A stretch of 64,000 nt of DNA from Acanthochlamys bracteata (Eukaryota; Streptophyta; Magnoliopsida; Pandanales; Velloziaceae), in contig CM034129.1 in NCBI GenBank assembly GCA_019914995.1, positions 10,285,725 through 10,349,724 on the forward strand. Reading direction: 5' to 3'. Positions within the stretch are counted from its first letter, which is position 1. Each line of letters opens with the position of its first letter. A model generated the notes under the pieces. The model saw nothing but the letters and a program-made list of their open reading frames with translations. It was not told where the DNA came from and did no database searches. The position numbers were made by a program, and so were the translations under genes. Below are positions 1 to 10,929 of the stretch, piece by piece.

Positions 1-580
1 GAAGGTTCAATGAAAATGGAGCCTTCAGCGCTATACCATCATATCTGTCGCTTGGATTCAGTTGCAAGTAGTTCAGGTGCAAGTTTGACTCGAGTTGCAT
101 TGGATATGTCTTTTTATTTCAGTTTACTGCTTTTCTCCTTCATACACGAAGACATAAAGAACTTAGAGGAGCGTCTTCTATTGCTACTCTTGTTAGATCA
201 ATTTGCAATTTAAGATAACAATATATGCATGGTAGCTTTAATGATCGGAACTTCTCTATGAAACTAACAGAAACTTCACTCATCTGAGTGCTGTGAAGAC
301 AAGACTGGGAAACTAGAGATGATATCTCCACCGATTGACTTTATTACATGGGGTATGAGTAATTTAGCTCGTCTGTCCTCACCAGCCTGGTTTAAAAGGC
401 CTATTCCCCAATGACTTATGGAGTTTTAGGTACTTGAGGAACATGATTTAGTGAGTAATACGTAACTTTAGGGGGTGTTCGCAGTTTGATATGATGATTT
501 AGAGTTACAGAAATGAACATATACTTTTACCATTGAGCACAAAACCATTCCTAAGTGGCCTTCGTCATGCATTCATGCAG
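1..580 (+). other. Unresolved upstream part of the first gene
   Basis: This stretch precedes two supported 3' exons and probably holds further exons or introns of the same gene. Short open stretches that read like protein occur in different frames: about 3-70 (containing AFSAIPSYLSLGFS), about 150-213 (HKELRGASSIATLVRS) and about 297-405 (MISPPIDFITWGMSNLARL). I could not join them in frame with good splice sites. They may be exons whose borders I missed, or remains of a decayed gene. Nothing in them identifies a family to me. Confidence 0.25.
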
Positions 581-928
581 AAGTTTCAGATCAGAACTTC
601 ACTGATGAAGAAGTTGAAAGGTTATCTTGCAGGAGAAAAAGAGTGAGGACATCATTTACTAATGGAGAATTCAGAGATCAAGTAATCTATGGACTTCTTC
701 TTTGTTTCTTTTTTTTTTCGCCTTCATTTTCTTTAATTTTTCTTTTTTATAACTTAAAGACATCGGACAATTTCTTTTGTTGAAAATTTTTACTGGCATC
801 TCCTTTCGAAATTTTTGCAGGTTGTTCCATCTGGGTTACCTTCTAACAAACCAAATTCTGAAGAACCACAATCAGATAATTCTTGCGTCAACAGAGAAGA
901 TGAAAAATCCCGGAACATCAAGCATTGA
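581..928 (+). CDS. 3' terminal exons of an unrecognised gene
   Basis: Two exons join in frame. Exon 581-681 follows a CAG acceptor and reads DEEVERLSCRRKRVRTSF, with two leading bases completing a codon from upstream. It ends at a GTAATC donor. Exon 821-928 follows a TTTTTGCAG acceptor at phase 0 and ends with TGA at 926-928. The tail is hydrophilic, rich in Ser, Asn, Glu and Lys, with a basic RRKR cluster that could act as a nuclear localisation signal. I do not recognise the family. The gene starts outside the window or in the unresolved segment before it. The strength of the call rests on the two consistent splice junctions and the single stop. Confidence 0.4.
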
Positions 929-2454
929 TACTAAAATTCAGTAGCTCACAGGGAAACAGAAAGAATTTTCCGTGCGGCCACTAAGCAGCTTTCTTTCTTT
1001 AACAGTTAACAGCACGAGTGGCACTTCAGATCGAGTCCAGCAAACTATGTTTTGCACTCTGCAGCATATGTTATGTTACTATATAAATGCTTGCTTCTAT
1101 TTGCTTCTCTTGAGCACTAGTATAGTATCTGGTACTACAGACTGCAGAGTAATCTTCAAAGAAGAAACTAAATCTTTTACATAAAATGTGTTCAGTTGAT
1201 TGTTCCAGATTGCATTGATGATAAGAGGTTCCACATTCAAAAAATGAAAAAATGCCACAAAATTATAATCAAGAATAACTAAATTGTTTAAAATATGAAG
1301 CAAACGCCTGCCAAGTTTCACCGCCACAATCCCGTACAAACACAAAACAAGAAAATTCCTGTAAATCCAAAAACAGTCCACACTCTTCAAATATTTGCAG
1401 CTGCTCTGCCTTTCTCCGGCGAAATCTTCCCTTCTCCATCACCACAACAACGTTTTCACTCTCCCAAACGAGAGTCGTAGATCAAGAAAGACAACAACTT
1501 CGAGATCGAGATCAGGCGGATGAGAGAGTTGTTGTGAGAGATTGAAGAAAACTTGGGTGATCAGTTGTTCTAATCTTTGGTTCCTGAAGATGTTCGGGTG
1601 TTTCAGAACGGTGATAACTCCGGCACGCTTGATATTAGACCAGGCAGCCATGGATCAGCTGTAAGATTCAAAATCTACGCAGTTCACTTTTTGTGTTGGT
1701 TGTTTTCTTAAAATAAAAATAAAAAAAAAGTATTTGCTTTTTCAATTGGGATTGTTGTGACATTACTTAGAAATTTCTGATTCAAGTTGAAATTGTTGAA
1801 ATTGAAGTGGTGACTGATTATTTCTTGAAAGAAAAACTGAGTAGCAGCTATTTGTTACTGTATCTACTTCATGATCTACTAATCTTGTAAGTTTTCGAAT
1901 TTGTTGTTTCTTGTGTTCAAGCCCTTGTTTGGTAATTCGTCTATTATATGTGTGTCTCGTGGCTCTACTGGAAATATAACAATGATGAAAAGGTAATGCT
2001 ATATCAATAATTCTTTTCTACCAACTCAGTGTCTCATTTGTGTCAGTTTTGATTAATCCGTTAATACATCTTATGTTGAACTATGTACTACCTTATCGAT
2101 ATTTGGTTGGATGCAAGGTGAGCCATTTGAGCAGAACTCTCAGTATTTGAGCCGAACGCTTTAGCATTCGTGAATTTGCGGTGCTGTTAGATTGCTCGAG
2201 TATTAGGCTAAATATGGCTTCCCCTTAAAATGTGCTTGTGTTAAAGCAGCTATAAGCGTTACCTAACATAGGCCTATAGACTTATTGTAGGCTTGCAGCA
2301 TCATTGCTTTGGTATATACGAATATGATGCATTCTATGATCATGCAAGCATCTGTTATTTCTCTGTAGAATGCAGACTCAGGACTTGCTCACACTTATGA
2401 TCAATGCTTATGCAGTAACTTTTGTGTATGCTTAAGCATGCTTGACCTGCTTTC
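929..2454 (+). other. Spacer with a possible leader exon
   Basis: After the stop at 928 the DNA looks like 3' UTR and spacer. At 1400-1660 a pyrimidine-rich, then GA-rich stretch resembles a plant 5' leader. It runs into an ATG at 1590 (MFGCFRTVITPARLILDQ) and a GTAAG donor at 1662. A reverse-strand open frame covers the same bases at 1439-1651. I could not find a second exon that continues the forward frame. It may be the first exon of a small gene or an untranslated exon. From 1700 to 2454 I see no coding structure. Confidence 0.25.
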
Positions 2455-3066
2455 CGGTAGATTTCATACTAGAATCATGGCTCCATTGCAAGCTTCCAAT
2501 GGGATCCCTCAACATAACTACAATATCTGCGTTCCCGAATGCCTCAACCAACGCTCCCCATCTCCTCATGGAGTTCATACAAAGCAGCCATTGTCTCCTC
2601 TTCTCATCATATAAATCTGCGTCCAAGGAGAGACCTTGTTCCTTACCCCGACTACCTTAAGGATTTCCACGAGGACACTAATCTGGATAAAATAAAGATA
2701 AGAGTTCTAGATACTGCAGGTACAACCATACTGGTCTATCCCTCTTCTTACAAGGTGCCATTTCTCCCACAGCCATTGACACTAATATAATGATTGCAGA
2801 AAAGATGGACAAAATGTTACGGAAGAGATAAAGGGCGGTCCATTGCCCAACTTAGCAAAGGAGAATGTTCGTATCTGGGTAGACAAATGTGCTACAAGTA
2901 GCAAGCAGTTGGACGGAACAGAAAGAACAGAATTGGTCAACAGGAGATAAGGTCATCAAGAACAAGACGATTGAGAATTGATCTCTCTGCAAATTTACCA
3001 AGACTGTTCGGTCAAGAAATCACAAACAAGGTGGTAGAAACTATACGAAAGGCTTACGGAGTATAA
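2455..3066 (+). pseudogene. Red chlorophyll catabolite reductase (RCCR/ACD2) relic
   Basis: RCCR reduces red chlorophyll catabolite to a primary fluorescent catabolite in plastids during chlorophyll breakdown. Pieces of the protein are readable in order but in different frames: PVDFILESWLHCKLP, SLNITTISAFPNAST and FIQSS from about 2455; RRDLVPYPDYLKDFHEDT from about 2625; ISPTAI from about 2762; IWVDKCATSSKQLDGTERTE from 2874; DKVIKNKTIE from 2949; and the C-terminus from about 2977 (PRLFGQEITNKVVETIRK, then AYGV and TAA at 3064-3066). At least four frame changes separate them, so no full product can be made. The N-terminal half and transit peptide are not visible upstream. The matching family motifs are recalled, not searched. 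The intact centrin gene just downstream makes this the expected RCCR position by synteny with Arabidopsis. Confidence 0.85.
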
Positions 3067-3126
3067 AGAGCATTTCTGACATTCTGCTTATTGATAAGCA
3101 GCTCATTGCTGCAGCAATTTGTGCCT

Positions 3127-3457
3127 AGTGTGTAGGATTTTCGAATAAATTTTGTATATAACTTTGTCACTCCAAAGTTTGTAAATAGATGTTCTACTCA
3201 AAGTTGCAAAGGAAAAACATATATTTTACAAATGCCGTTGGTCTTGAGAAAACTCTTGTTGTTCTATCAGTTGTGAAATTTTTTTACATCAAACGCTGTG
3301 AAATTTGAAAAGAAGAAAAATTGTTCAGTAAGTTTTAGCTACTCTTATCTATTCTCTCATTACCAAACTGAACAAAGTTTGGGCTACTAATCTTACTTTT
3401 AACATATGGTAGCCCAAAAGTGCAAATTTTCTTTTATTTTCTTAAGTTTCACTATAA
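3127..3457. other. Spacer after the RCCR relic
   Basis: No coding structure is visible here. The segment is probably former 3' flanking DNA of the RCCR relic, and it ends at the target-site duplication of the transposon that follows. Confidence 0.4.
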
Positions 3458-3693
3458 GGGCGTGTTTATCAACCTCCTTAAACTCTACTTTCCTTAGACT
3501 CAAATTTCATATAAATACATATAAAAATTAAAATAAATTTTTTTATCAATAAAATTTTTTTTAAAATTCAAATTTAAAACTTACTAAAAATATATAATTA
3601 ATATAAATTTTTATTTTTTATTAAATATTTTTTATTTTATTTTTTAAATTTATTTTCTAAAAACTCCACTTCCATCTCTAGGTAAACACGCCC
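3458..3693. mobile_element. Tourist-like MITE (PIF/Harbinger type)
   Basis: A 236-bp AT-rich element ends in the inverted repeats GGGCGTGTTTA and TAAACACGCCC. It is flanked by TAA direct repeats at 3455-3457 and 3694-3696, the 3-bp TWA target duplication of PIF/Harbinger-derived MITEs. It has no coding capacity. A second element of nearly the same length with related ends lies at 37611-37847. Confidence 0.8.
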
Positions 3694-3759
3694 TAAATAA
3701 GATTGGTTTTTCTCTTTCACAGATTTATTAGAACAGCGAGATTTTCTGAAGGATTAAGT

Positions 3760-4012
3760 GACGTTTTGATAGTACTTATGAAATAAAGTTTTTTTAAAAT
3801 AAAAAATATTTTTATTTTTGTTAAAAAATAAGTTTTATATTTTTGCTTCTAAAAAAATAATAAAAATATATAATAAAAAAAATTTTTTTTAGAATTTTTT
3901 TATACTATCTAAATTTTAAATAAAATTTTTAAATATTAATAAAATATGTATTAAAAAATATAAAATAAAAAAAATTAGAAAAACTGCTTATGATAAGTAT
4001 TGCCAAACAGCT
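3760..4012. mobile_element. Probable hAT-like MITE
   Basis: The left end GTTTTGATAGTACTTATG at 3763-3780 matches the reverse complement of the right end (GTTTGGCAATACTTATCA, 4008 back to 3991) with a few mismatches. The interior is almost pure A/T. No clean target-site duplication is visible, so the exact borders and superfamily are uncertain. Confidence 0.45.
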
Positions 4013-4019
4013 CTTACGA

Positions 4020-4938
4020 CATTGACGCGATTTAAATGGTTAGTTGACTCTCTTTGCCCGATTCTTTGTTTTCTTTGAAACAATTTTTTGGTTTTAGTTT
4101 GAATCAATTCTTTTTGTCTTTGAAACAATTTTTAGTCAACAAGACCGATCGATTTCGTAATCTGTTTTTTGTTTAATCAAGGAAAGATTGAAGCTTTCAG
4201 ATACAAAAAATGGAGGAAAGATTGAAGCTCTTGCTGACAAAGTTTAGCTTTTTTGTTCTTAGGAACAGATTGAAATGGTTAAATACATGGAGTTTGTGTT
4301 CGATAGCCAACTCTGGTAGACATTGTTGTTGGTATTCATTGTAAGGAAACCAAGGAGTTGAAATTTTCTTCTATTGGATCCTAGTTTGTTTGATTTCTCC
4401 TTTGTTTTGTCTCACCCTAAACTGAAAGAGAGAGAGGGAGAGATTTTGATTTGATCAAGGAGTAACTTAAAGCTTTTGCTGATAGATTTTATCTCTCTTT
4501 TATTTCTTGATCGGAAGTGCTCAGGAATCTTAGACCTTGAAATTGCAAGCTGTGGCAGTTCTGTGCTCATCGTAGTTGTTAAAGATTTTTAAGGAACCAA
4601 AAAGTTTAAATGATAAGATGGTGGAAATACTGTTTCTAGGAGGTAATATGAAATTATGAAGCTAGAATCATTATTTCATCAGGGATTGACAAAGTTTGAA
4701 ACTCTGAATGGAAGCAAAATTTAATTCTCAATTGGTTTCAGTATGTGATACCAAGAATAGTTCTTTCTATAGATTTATTCATTCATTAATCCTGAAAAAT
4801 GTTAGAAGTGCAATTGTGCTATTGGTTGTTTCTCTTTGTCAATGCTCTGATGCTTGTAGACATCATGTATAAAGTATTTTGCAGTTATATTCAATTGATG
4901 GCAGGCTAAATCAAGAGCTGTGGTTTTTCCCCTGTTAG
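4020..4938 (+). other. Centrin promoter and 5' leader region
   Basis: This region should hold the centrin promoter, leader and initiating exon, which I could not define. Imperfect direct repeats are present: CTTTGAAACAATTTTT recurs near 4073 and 4119, GGAAAGATTGAAGCT occurs near 4181 and 4213, and a looser copy of this block appears near 4456. None of the ATG codons I checked joins in frame to the acceptor at 4937-4938 through a convincing donor. Confidence 0.35.
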
Positions 4939-6555
4939 GAAAGTTATACTTCTAGAGTATCTTCAAGGAGAGAAAAGCCTAGAGGCCGTCATCATGGGAT
5001 ATCCAAGCAGAAAAAGCAAGAAATAAAAGAAACCTTCGAACTATTTGATACTGATGGTTCTGGTAGGTCGCAAATTTTGGATGTTCTATACATATTTGAT
5101 GTTGTACTTTGCTAATTGTTAATATCAAATGTATCCTTGTTGCTAGGAACCATCGATGCCAAAGAACTGAACGTTGCCATGAGGTAGTGTTTTGTCTTTT
5201 ACAATTTGTTCTATACTGCAAAGTTTTTCACTATGCTTTGGCACTTACTTGAGCTATCTTTTTGCAGGGCTTTGGGATTTGAAATGACCGAAGAGGTAAA
5301 TTGGCTGAATTAAGTCCTCTTTCTTAAGATACCTTTTCCCAGGCATTTTCTCATGCATTACCATCATGCCAGTTACATTTGGTCTTCTTTATTTATTTAT
5401 TTTATTTTTTATTTTTTGCTTGTAAAAAATGCTAGTCGATTTGTCATAGAAGAACTCGGGAAGGGAATATTAACATGTAAAGCAATTATTTTTTGTTGTC
5501 GATGGAGCTGACACGTTCAATGAGTTTTTCTGCAATTCCACTCTAGGTTTTGGGTAACTTGAAAGCCGAGATGCCATGGGCATTCATAGGCTTTTCAAAT
5601 TCCTCTTTCTTTGTAGATGGATTTGATTCTATCTCTGCTCACTGAGTTTTGGTTGTGGCATCTTCTTACTGTCTTCGCTATAGGCAAGACATTTATCTAT
5701 TGACTCAGCTATATGACTAGTATCAACATATTGTTCTACTGCTCTCAATATTCTAAACACACTCTAACAGTACATTATGTACTTCCAGCAAATCACTAAC
5801 ATGATTGCTGATGTTGACAAAGATGGGAGTGGTGCAATTGATTTCGAAGAATTTATGCACATGATGACCGCTAAGATGGGTGAAAGGGACACTAAAGAGG
5901 AGCTAATGAAAGCCTTTCATATTCTGGACCATGATGATAACGTAAAATTTTGAACCATTACCTTGTCTCTCCTTTCTTATATCTATCCGTGCCTAAACTT
6001 TAAGTCATTCCAGGGAAGGATATCTGGATCTGACATAATACCTATTGCTAAGGATTTGGGTGAGAGCTTCAGCACTGATGAGGTCAGCGAGATGATTAGA
6101 GAAGCAGATAGGGATGGTAAGTTTCATTTCCACTTTGAGTAGTTATACCTCTTATCCAGCTTTTCACAGTCTGGTTTTGTTGCTCTTGAAATGGAAAATG
6201 TGTGTAAGCAGTTTCTCCGTGGTATTAACTAATGAGTTTATGACCATTGTACGAAGGTATGCATTAACTAGAGTTTTCCAGTTACCGGAAACAGATAGGG
6301 AATCAGTTGTAAAAATTATGAGTAGTTACCGATACTGAAATCCTAGACCTCCTCCACCCTACAAGGATGGATGCTTGGGCAAACTTCAACTGTTGCTCAT
6401 TCCTTTTGATAATTGTTTTAAAAAAATCTATCAGTTAGACTATTTGTTTGTATACTGTTTTTCTTACATATATGTATGTTGACGATGCAGGCGATGGAGA
6501 AGTTGATATGGATGAGTTCTTGAGGATCATGAGGAGGACAAGCTACAGTTATTAG
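4939..6555 (+). CDS. Centrin (caltractin-like EF-hand protein)
   Basis: Centrins are small calcium-binding proteins. In plants they are linked to microtubule organisation, and the Arabidopsis CEN2 protein to nucleotide excision repair. Six exons join in frame: 4939-5062, 5147-5183, 5268-5295, 5789-5941, 6014-6116 and 6491-6555, giving 169 residues after an undefined start. Four EF-hand loops are visible: [36 protein letters not shown] and [12 protein letters not shown]. The third has Asp instead of Glu at loop position 12, as in other plant centrins. The basic N-terminus ([11 protein letters not shown]) and the C-terminus (MRRTSYSY) fit the family. The initiator Met must lie in an upstream exon ending at phase 0, because the frame is open to the acceptor at 4938 without an ATG. 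Family identity is very secure; whether it is the CEN1 or CEN2 orthologue is not. Confidence 0.93.
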
Positions 6556-6984
6556 ATGTTACACTTTTCTGCTGAGAGGTCTTGTTACCTCTAGAATTCA
6601 ATGGCGTTTATTTGAAGGTATTAGAATGTGCTGATGTTGTAATCCACAGTTAAAACTTATATATTCTTTGTGAAATATCTCTTACATTCAGATCAAGTTA
6701 CAAGAGCATAATGTTATTGTTGTGGTTATTTCAAACAGCCAATTTGAGATGAATTTGGGTAACTTAACATCTGGTGCATAAATTTTCTCGTTACTATTTT
6801 GGTACCATGTAATTCCCGAAATTCTGAAAATCGTGGGACAGTTCTCCTACGTTCTTCAACAAAGTTCTTCAATATGAAATTATGAAGGGCAAAATTTTCA
6901 GTAAGTTTCGCCGGAATGAAGAACTGCGTTTCTTCCCTGAATCGATAAGAATAGAAACTGGCCGTTTTCTCACTTTATGCTTCC
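6556..6984. other. Centrin 3' flank
   Basis: Probable 3' UTR of centrin up to about 6700, then spacer. No coding structure seen. Confidence 0.4.
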
Positions 6985-7317
6985 CTACCTGATCTTAGCA
7001 GATTCAATACACGTTCCTGAGCTCGAACTATGCGGAATTAGCTCGATTAACATCCTCCCGACTGCATCTCCAATTTCAATATTTCTACAGCAATGGCAAG
7101 CTCCGAGACTCAAGCAAGCTGCCAGAAGACGTAATAAGGTATTCGCCGGAGAGATCATGTATGCAGGCATAAAGTTCTGTTCTTGGCGCAACCTGTAATC
7201 TTCAAGCATTAGTTCGAACAACCTTTGCTGATCTTCCCCGACGAAACCTGCAAGGCTGCAAGCTGATAGTATCCTAAGAAAGGCTACAACATCCGGTTCT
7301 AACATAGCTTCTTGCAT
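6985..7317 (-). pseudogene. Pentatricopeptide repeat (PPR) gene relic
   Basis: On the minus strand a 110-codon frame resembles the C-terminal part of a PLS-type PPR protein, the organelle RNA-binding family. LEPDVVAFLRILSACSLAG corresponds to the common LEPDVVTFLSVLSACSHAG signature, RLFELMLEDY to the following helix, and GRMLIELIPHSSSS to the E motif that usually reads RLIELEPxNSGxY. Between them the usual residues are scrambled (MPAYMISPANTLLRLLAA) and repeat lengths are lost. No further PPR repeats are visible in frame upstream and no start is evident. I read it as a degraded fragment, not a gene. The motif comparison is from memory. Confidence 0.6.
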
Positions 7318-8133
7318 CTAGGAGAAAAACTGCAATGGCGGATTCACCATTTCTATGCATTCTGTATGCATTAATCATTATACTCGATGGAAAGGTTCAA
7401 ACAATTGAATATACCTTCCACTGTAGATAAAAACCTGCATCTAGCAAGCATGTCCATGTCTGGGAAATCTATTGTTGAATGTAACCATTGATAATGGAAA
7501 TGGAGAATTGTATGGAGTAAATCTATTGTTGTTTGCAGACTTCGAGAAGATGAACATGAACATATGCTAACTTTACTTCGCTGGATTGGAAGTGCTTTTC
7601 AAAAAAAAAAAAAATCATATTTTCAATAACTTTTATAATATTTTATAAAAAAATTTTTAAAATTTAAAATTATAAAAAAATTTTACTTATTTTTATTATT
7701 TTAAAAATAAAAAATAAAATTATTTAGAAAAAAAAACTTCCAAATTGCACCTTCTGCTGCTACGATTCTGGAACTGTTAGAGCTCCATCGTTTTTTCTAT
7801 CTGATAAAAGGATAAATTGCAATTTTCTTTTTTTTCTGAGGGAAAAAATTGATTGAAGAATTTGACAGAATTATCAATCATGGATTGGGAAACTACCGAA
7901 AATTTTGAGACATCATTGACTGCTTCTGCTTCTGAATCAGTTGATTTTGAATTTTATTAAAAAATCACGAGTCAAAAAGTTCAAGAAGTTGAAACAATGT
8001 TCAATACGAATTAATTATTCATGCCGACAAGCAGCAACCTTCTCACAATCTCACGCTTATTCCCTAGTTGACTAAAATCTTTTAATAAAAAACTGTCGAA
8101 AGACCGTTACTTGATTTCACTTTGATGTTAGAT
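7318..8133. other. AT-rich spacer upstream of the ERF gene
   Basis: No coding structure. A/T runs at 7600-7735 could be part of an old MITE, but I could not pair clear ends. Confidence 0.4.
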
Positions 8134-8483
8134 TAACGTTGACAATTGACTTCCGCCCAAAAATACAACAGATAAACATCTGCCACGTGTACATTGTTAG
8201 TGACGTTATCAGTTACATCATCAAATTCTTCCACGTTGGCACGTGCTTCAAATTCTCACTCTCATGTGAAACTTAATTTGTGATTCAAAAGTTTTTATTT
8301 TTTAAATTCGTGCGGAAAGCGAGTAAAAGACGTTCGAAGGTTTCATACCTTACGAAAAAAGCCACGTACCTAAATCCTACGTTGTAGACACTGCCACGTC
8401 AGCAAAACTGTGGTCTCCTTGTTAGGTTATATATCTCCCTCTCTGTTTTCTCTCTGCGTTTCATTCCCGCCAAAAGAAAGAAA
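8134..8483 (+). promoter_or_regulatory. ERF gene promoter with G-boxes, W-box and TGACG motifs
   Basis: The 350 bp before the ERF start codon is dense in known plant cis-elements. CACGTG G-box/ABRE cores occur at 8184-8189 and 8240-8245. TGACG occurs at 8201-8205. TTGAC W-box cores occur around 8139 and 8147. More ACGT cores appear near 8364 (CCACGTACC) and 8395 (CCACGTCAG). A TATA-like TTATATAT lies at about 8427-8434, roughly 50 bp before the ATG. The combination fits stress or ABA control, as is usual for group X ERFs. Binding itself is inferred. Confidence 0.6.
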
Positions 8484-9251
8484 ATGGTTCCAAGAGAAGA
8501 CCGAAATTCTCCGGCGGAGCAATCGAAGAAGCCGTCGGTTACGCAAACAGCATCGTATCCCGACGTTGTTTTTCAACCGTCAGGTGAACGAGAGCATGCC
8601 ATTCTGGTTTCGGCACTCGAGCACGTGATCTCCGGTGCAGCATCTAGTACTGCTTCTACTGCTTTCACGTTACCGGAATTTTCGACTCCGGCAAATACTC
8701 AGCTATGTCCCAAATGCAAGATTCCTGGTTGTATCGGTTGCGAGTTTTTTTCAGCCCCTGCAACAACAATTCCAGGTCCTAGCAGCAGTGATGATCAGAG
8801 AAGGAGAGGGAGGAGAGAAAAGAAGAACAAGTACAGAGGAGTACGGCAACGTCCATGGGGAAAATGGGCGGCGGAGATACGTGACCCTCACCGACAAATT
8901 AGGAAATGGTTAGGAACTTTCGGCTCTGCTGAAGAAGCTGCGAGAGCTTACGATATCGCAGCTATCGAGTTTAGAGGACCAAGAGCGAAGCTGAACTTTC
9001 CGTTTCCGGATCAGTCTATTCAAATTCAAGAAGAGATAAGGGATGCTGATTTACTAGGTCCGTCGACGAGTTCGTTCGAGTTCGAGCAGCAGCAACAGAC
9101 TGGTTCTTCTAGTGATCAAGGTCATGTAGTAACAGAAATAGGTGGGATTTGGGAAGATTTGCAAGACCTTGTTCCGTTGGATGATAATGTGCAGTGGAAT
9201 GATGCCGGAGGAAGTCTACCCTCACCGCCTCCGGGGACTTCTTCTGCTTGA
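8484..9251 (+). CDS. Group X ERF transcription factor (AP2/ERF)
   Basis: A 255-residue intronless gene for a nuclear DNA-binding protein of the AP2/ERF family. The AP2 domain covers about residues 117-174, from [18 protein letters not shown] to RGPRAKLNF, with the Ala and Asp of the WAAEIRD block that mark ERF-type (GCC-box) rather than DREB-type domains. A basic stretch ([11 protein letters not shown]) just before it is a likely nuclear signal. Residues 75-86 form [12 protein letters not shown], a CX2CX4CX2C cluster. This is the CMX-1 putative zinc motif that defines ERF group X in Arabidopsis (ABR1, RRTF1/ERF109, RAP2.6 relatives). The C-terminal tail is acidic and Gln/Ser-rich, suitable for activation. 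The ATG at 8484 follows AAGAAA and is the only reasonable start. Which group X member it matches is not resolved. Confidence 0.93.
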   Translation: MVPREDRNSPAEQSKKPSVTQTASYPDVVFQPSGEREHAILVSALEHVISGAASSTASTAFTLPEFSTPANTQLCPKCKIPGCIGCEFFSAPATTIPGPSSSDDQRRRGRREKKNKYRGVRQRPWGKWAAEIRDPHRQIRKWLGTFGSAEEAARAYDIAAIEFRGPRAKLNFPFPDQSIQIQEEIRDADLLGPSTSSFEFEQQQQTGSSSDQGHVVTEIGGIWEDLQDLVPLDDNVQWNDAGGSLPSPPPGTSSA

Positions 9252-10929
9252 TTAATCTTCTCACAACAACTCACGGCTTCTTCTTCTTTTTTTTTATTAT
9301 TTTTTTTATAAATTTTTTTTAAGCATTTGCAGATTCTGTAAGTGCTTTGCTTTTGTTGTATTTTAATACAAGGCTTTGCTTTTTTTTAGCATTGCAGGAT
9401 TTAATTTTTACTAAATCTTGTAATGCTTTACTTGTAACAAAGCCCTTCTAATAAAAATTCTTTAATAATATCCATTAAGGATTAGAGTATGGGGTCATTA
9501 TTTAGCTAAATAGAGTTTGCTTATTCTAAATTGTAAAGTAGAAAATAAAATATTTTACGTGCGTTGTTACGTACGGGCATGTTTGATCCTTTAGCAGTTA
9601 TTTTTAATACACATTTTTTATACCAAAAATATTTATTTTTTTAAAAGTAAAATTTCAAACTATTATACAAGTTTTATTAAAAAATATGAATTAAAATTTG
9701 AAATAAAAAATTAGAAAAGTAAAATTGAAAATGAATAGAAAATAGAAAGTAAGAGTCTACTGTGTGCTAACAAGTATTCATATAACTCGGGTTTCTTTAT
9801 ATGATAAATAATTCAAAAAATATTTTTCATCAAAATTTAAATTTAAATTTATTTTTTTAAAATTTATTATTTTATATTTATTGATAAATTTACTTTTAAA
9901 TAATAAATAGGATTCCTCATTAGAAACGTGTCAATTACGAGTAATGAAAACCGGCAGAAAAGCAAAAGCAATCTGAAATCGATTTCATAAATAGTATATT
10001 TAAAAAAAACATTTTTAAATGGCCAGCACGGTTTTGTTGAACATAAAACTTAAGAGAACTTTCGAGATGTTTCTACTTTGAGTTAAGTGACATTACGATT
10101 TATTTACAATAAAGGTTTTTAATAAGTCTTTAAAAAGCGATATGTCGTTTGACGGTATTTATAACGCTTGCATTTTATTATAAAAAGCTTTATATTTTTG
10201 ATAATTTTTTGAGTATTTAAAAAAATAAAAATCAGAAAGTATAGATGAATTGCAAATCGCACAATTTTTATATATTTTTTGATAAAAATAATCAAATTTA
10301 TTTTTGAAGAAGTTTAAACATAAGTTTTAGTTTAATTTTTTTATATTAAGCACTACTAAATATTTCATAATTTCTCAATTTGAATTCTGATATTTAATTG
10401 TATTTACAATTAAATTAAAATTAATTTTTAGTATCTAATTCATAGACTAATTGTATATCAAAATAAATTTGTAGAAAAATTATTTTTTTTATAATTGAAA
10501 CACGACTTTAACGACAATCACTTTTGAAGTAGACTGAGGATGCACTGCACATATACACCGGGAGCATCACGAATGCTTATTAAAAATAAATTTTTTTTAA
10601 AATGAATGATATTTTAGAATATTTAAACGAGTTTTTATTTTTTTATTTAAAATAATAATAATTACGTAATAATAAAATTTTATGATGTAAAATTTTTTTA
10701 TATTTTATAATTTTTAAAAAAATTCTGTAAAATTTTTTATAAAGTTTATTAAAAATTTAAATAATTATAAATTGAAATAAAAAGAAAATAATAAGAAAGG
10801 AATGAACAACAGCAAGCATCCCCTTAATTGGGCTTTTAATTAGACATATACAACTGAACTTCCGTCTATTATATTCTGTAGTGCACCAGGCTTCATTTTG
10901 GGCCGTACTAAGAAATGGGCTTCAAACAC
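9252..10929. other. ERF 3' UTR and AT-rich spacer
   Basis: The first 200 bp is probably the ERF 3' UTR, with AATAAA-like signals near 9450. The rest is very AT-rich with several homopolymer runs. Sequence at about 10083 (TTAAGTGACATTACGAT) resembles the outer left part of the hAT-like element near 3755 and may be another decayed copy ending near 10530. I see no coding structure. Confidence 0.35.

Noticed and set aside
1439-1651. Minus-strand 70-codon frame MAAWSNIKRAG...
   Set aside because: The opposite strand has better leader-like features and a donor; the minus frame has no splice partner or family match. Neither strand is secure.
9570-9790. Possible MITE with ATGTTTGATCC at one end
   Set aside because: The proposed right end shares too few bases and no target duplication could be identified.
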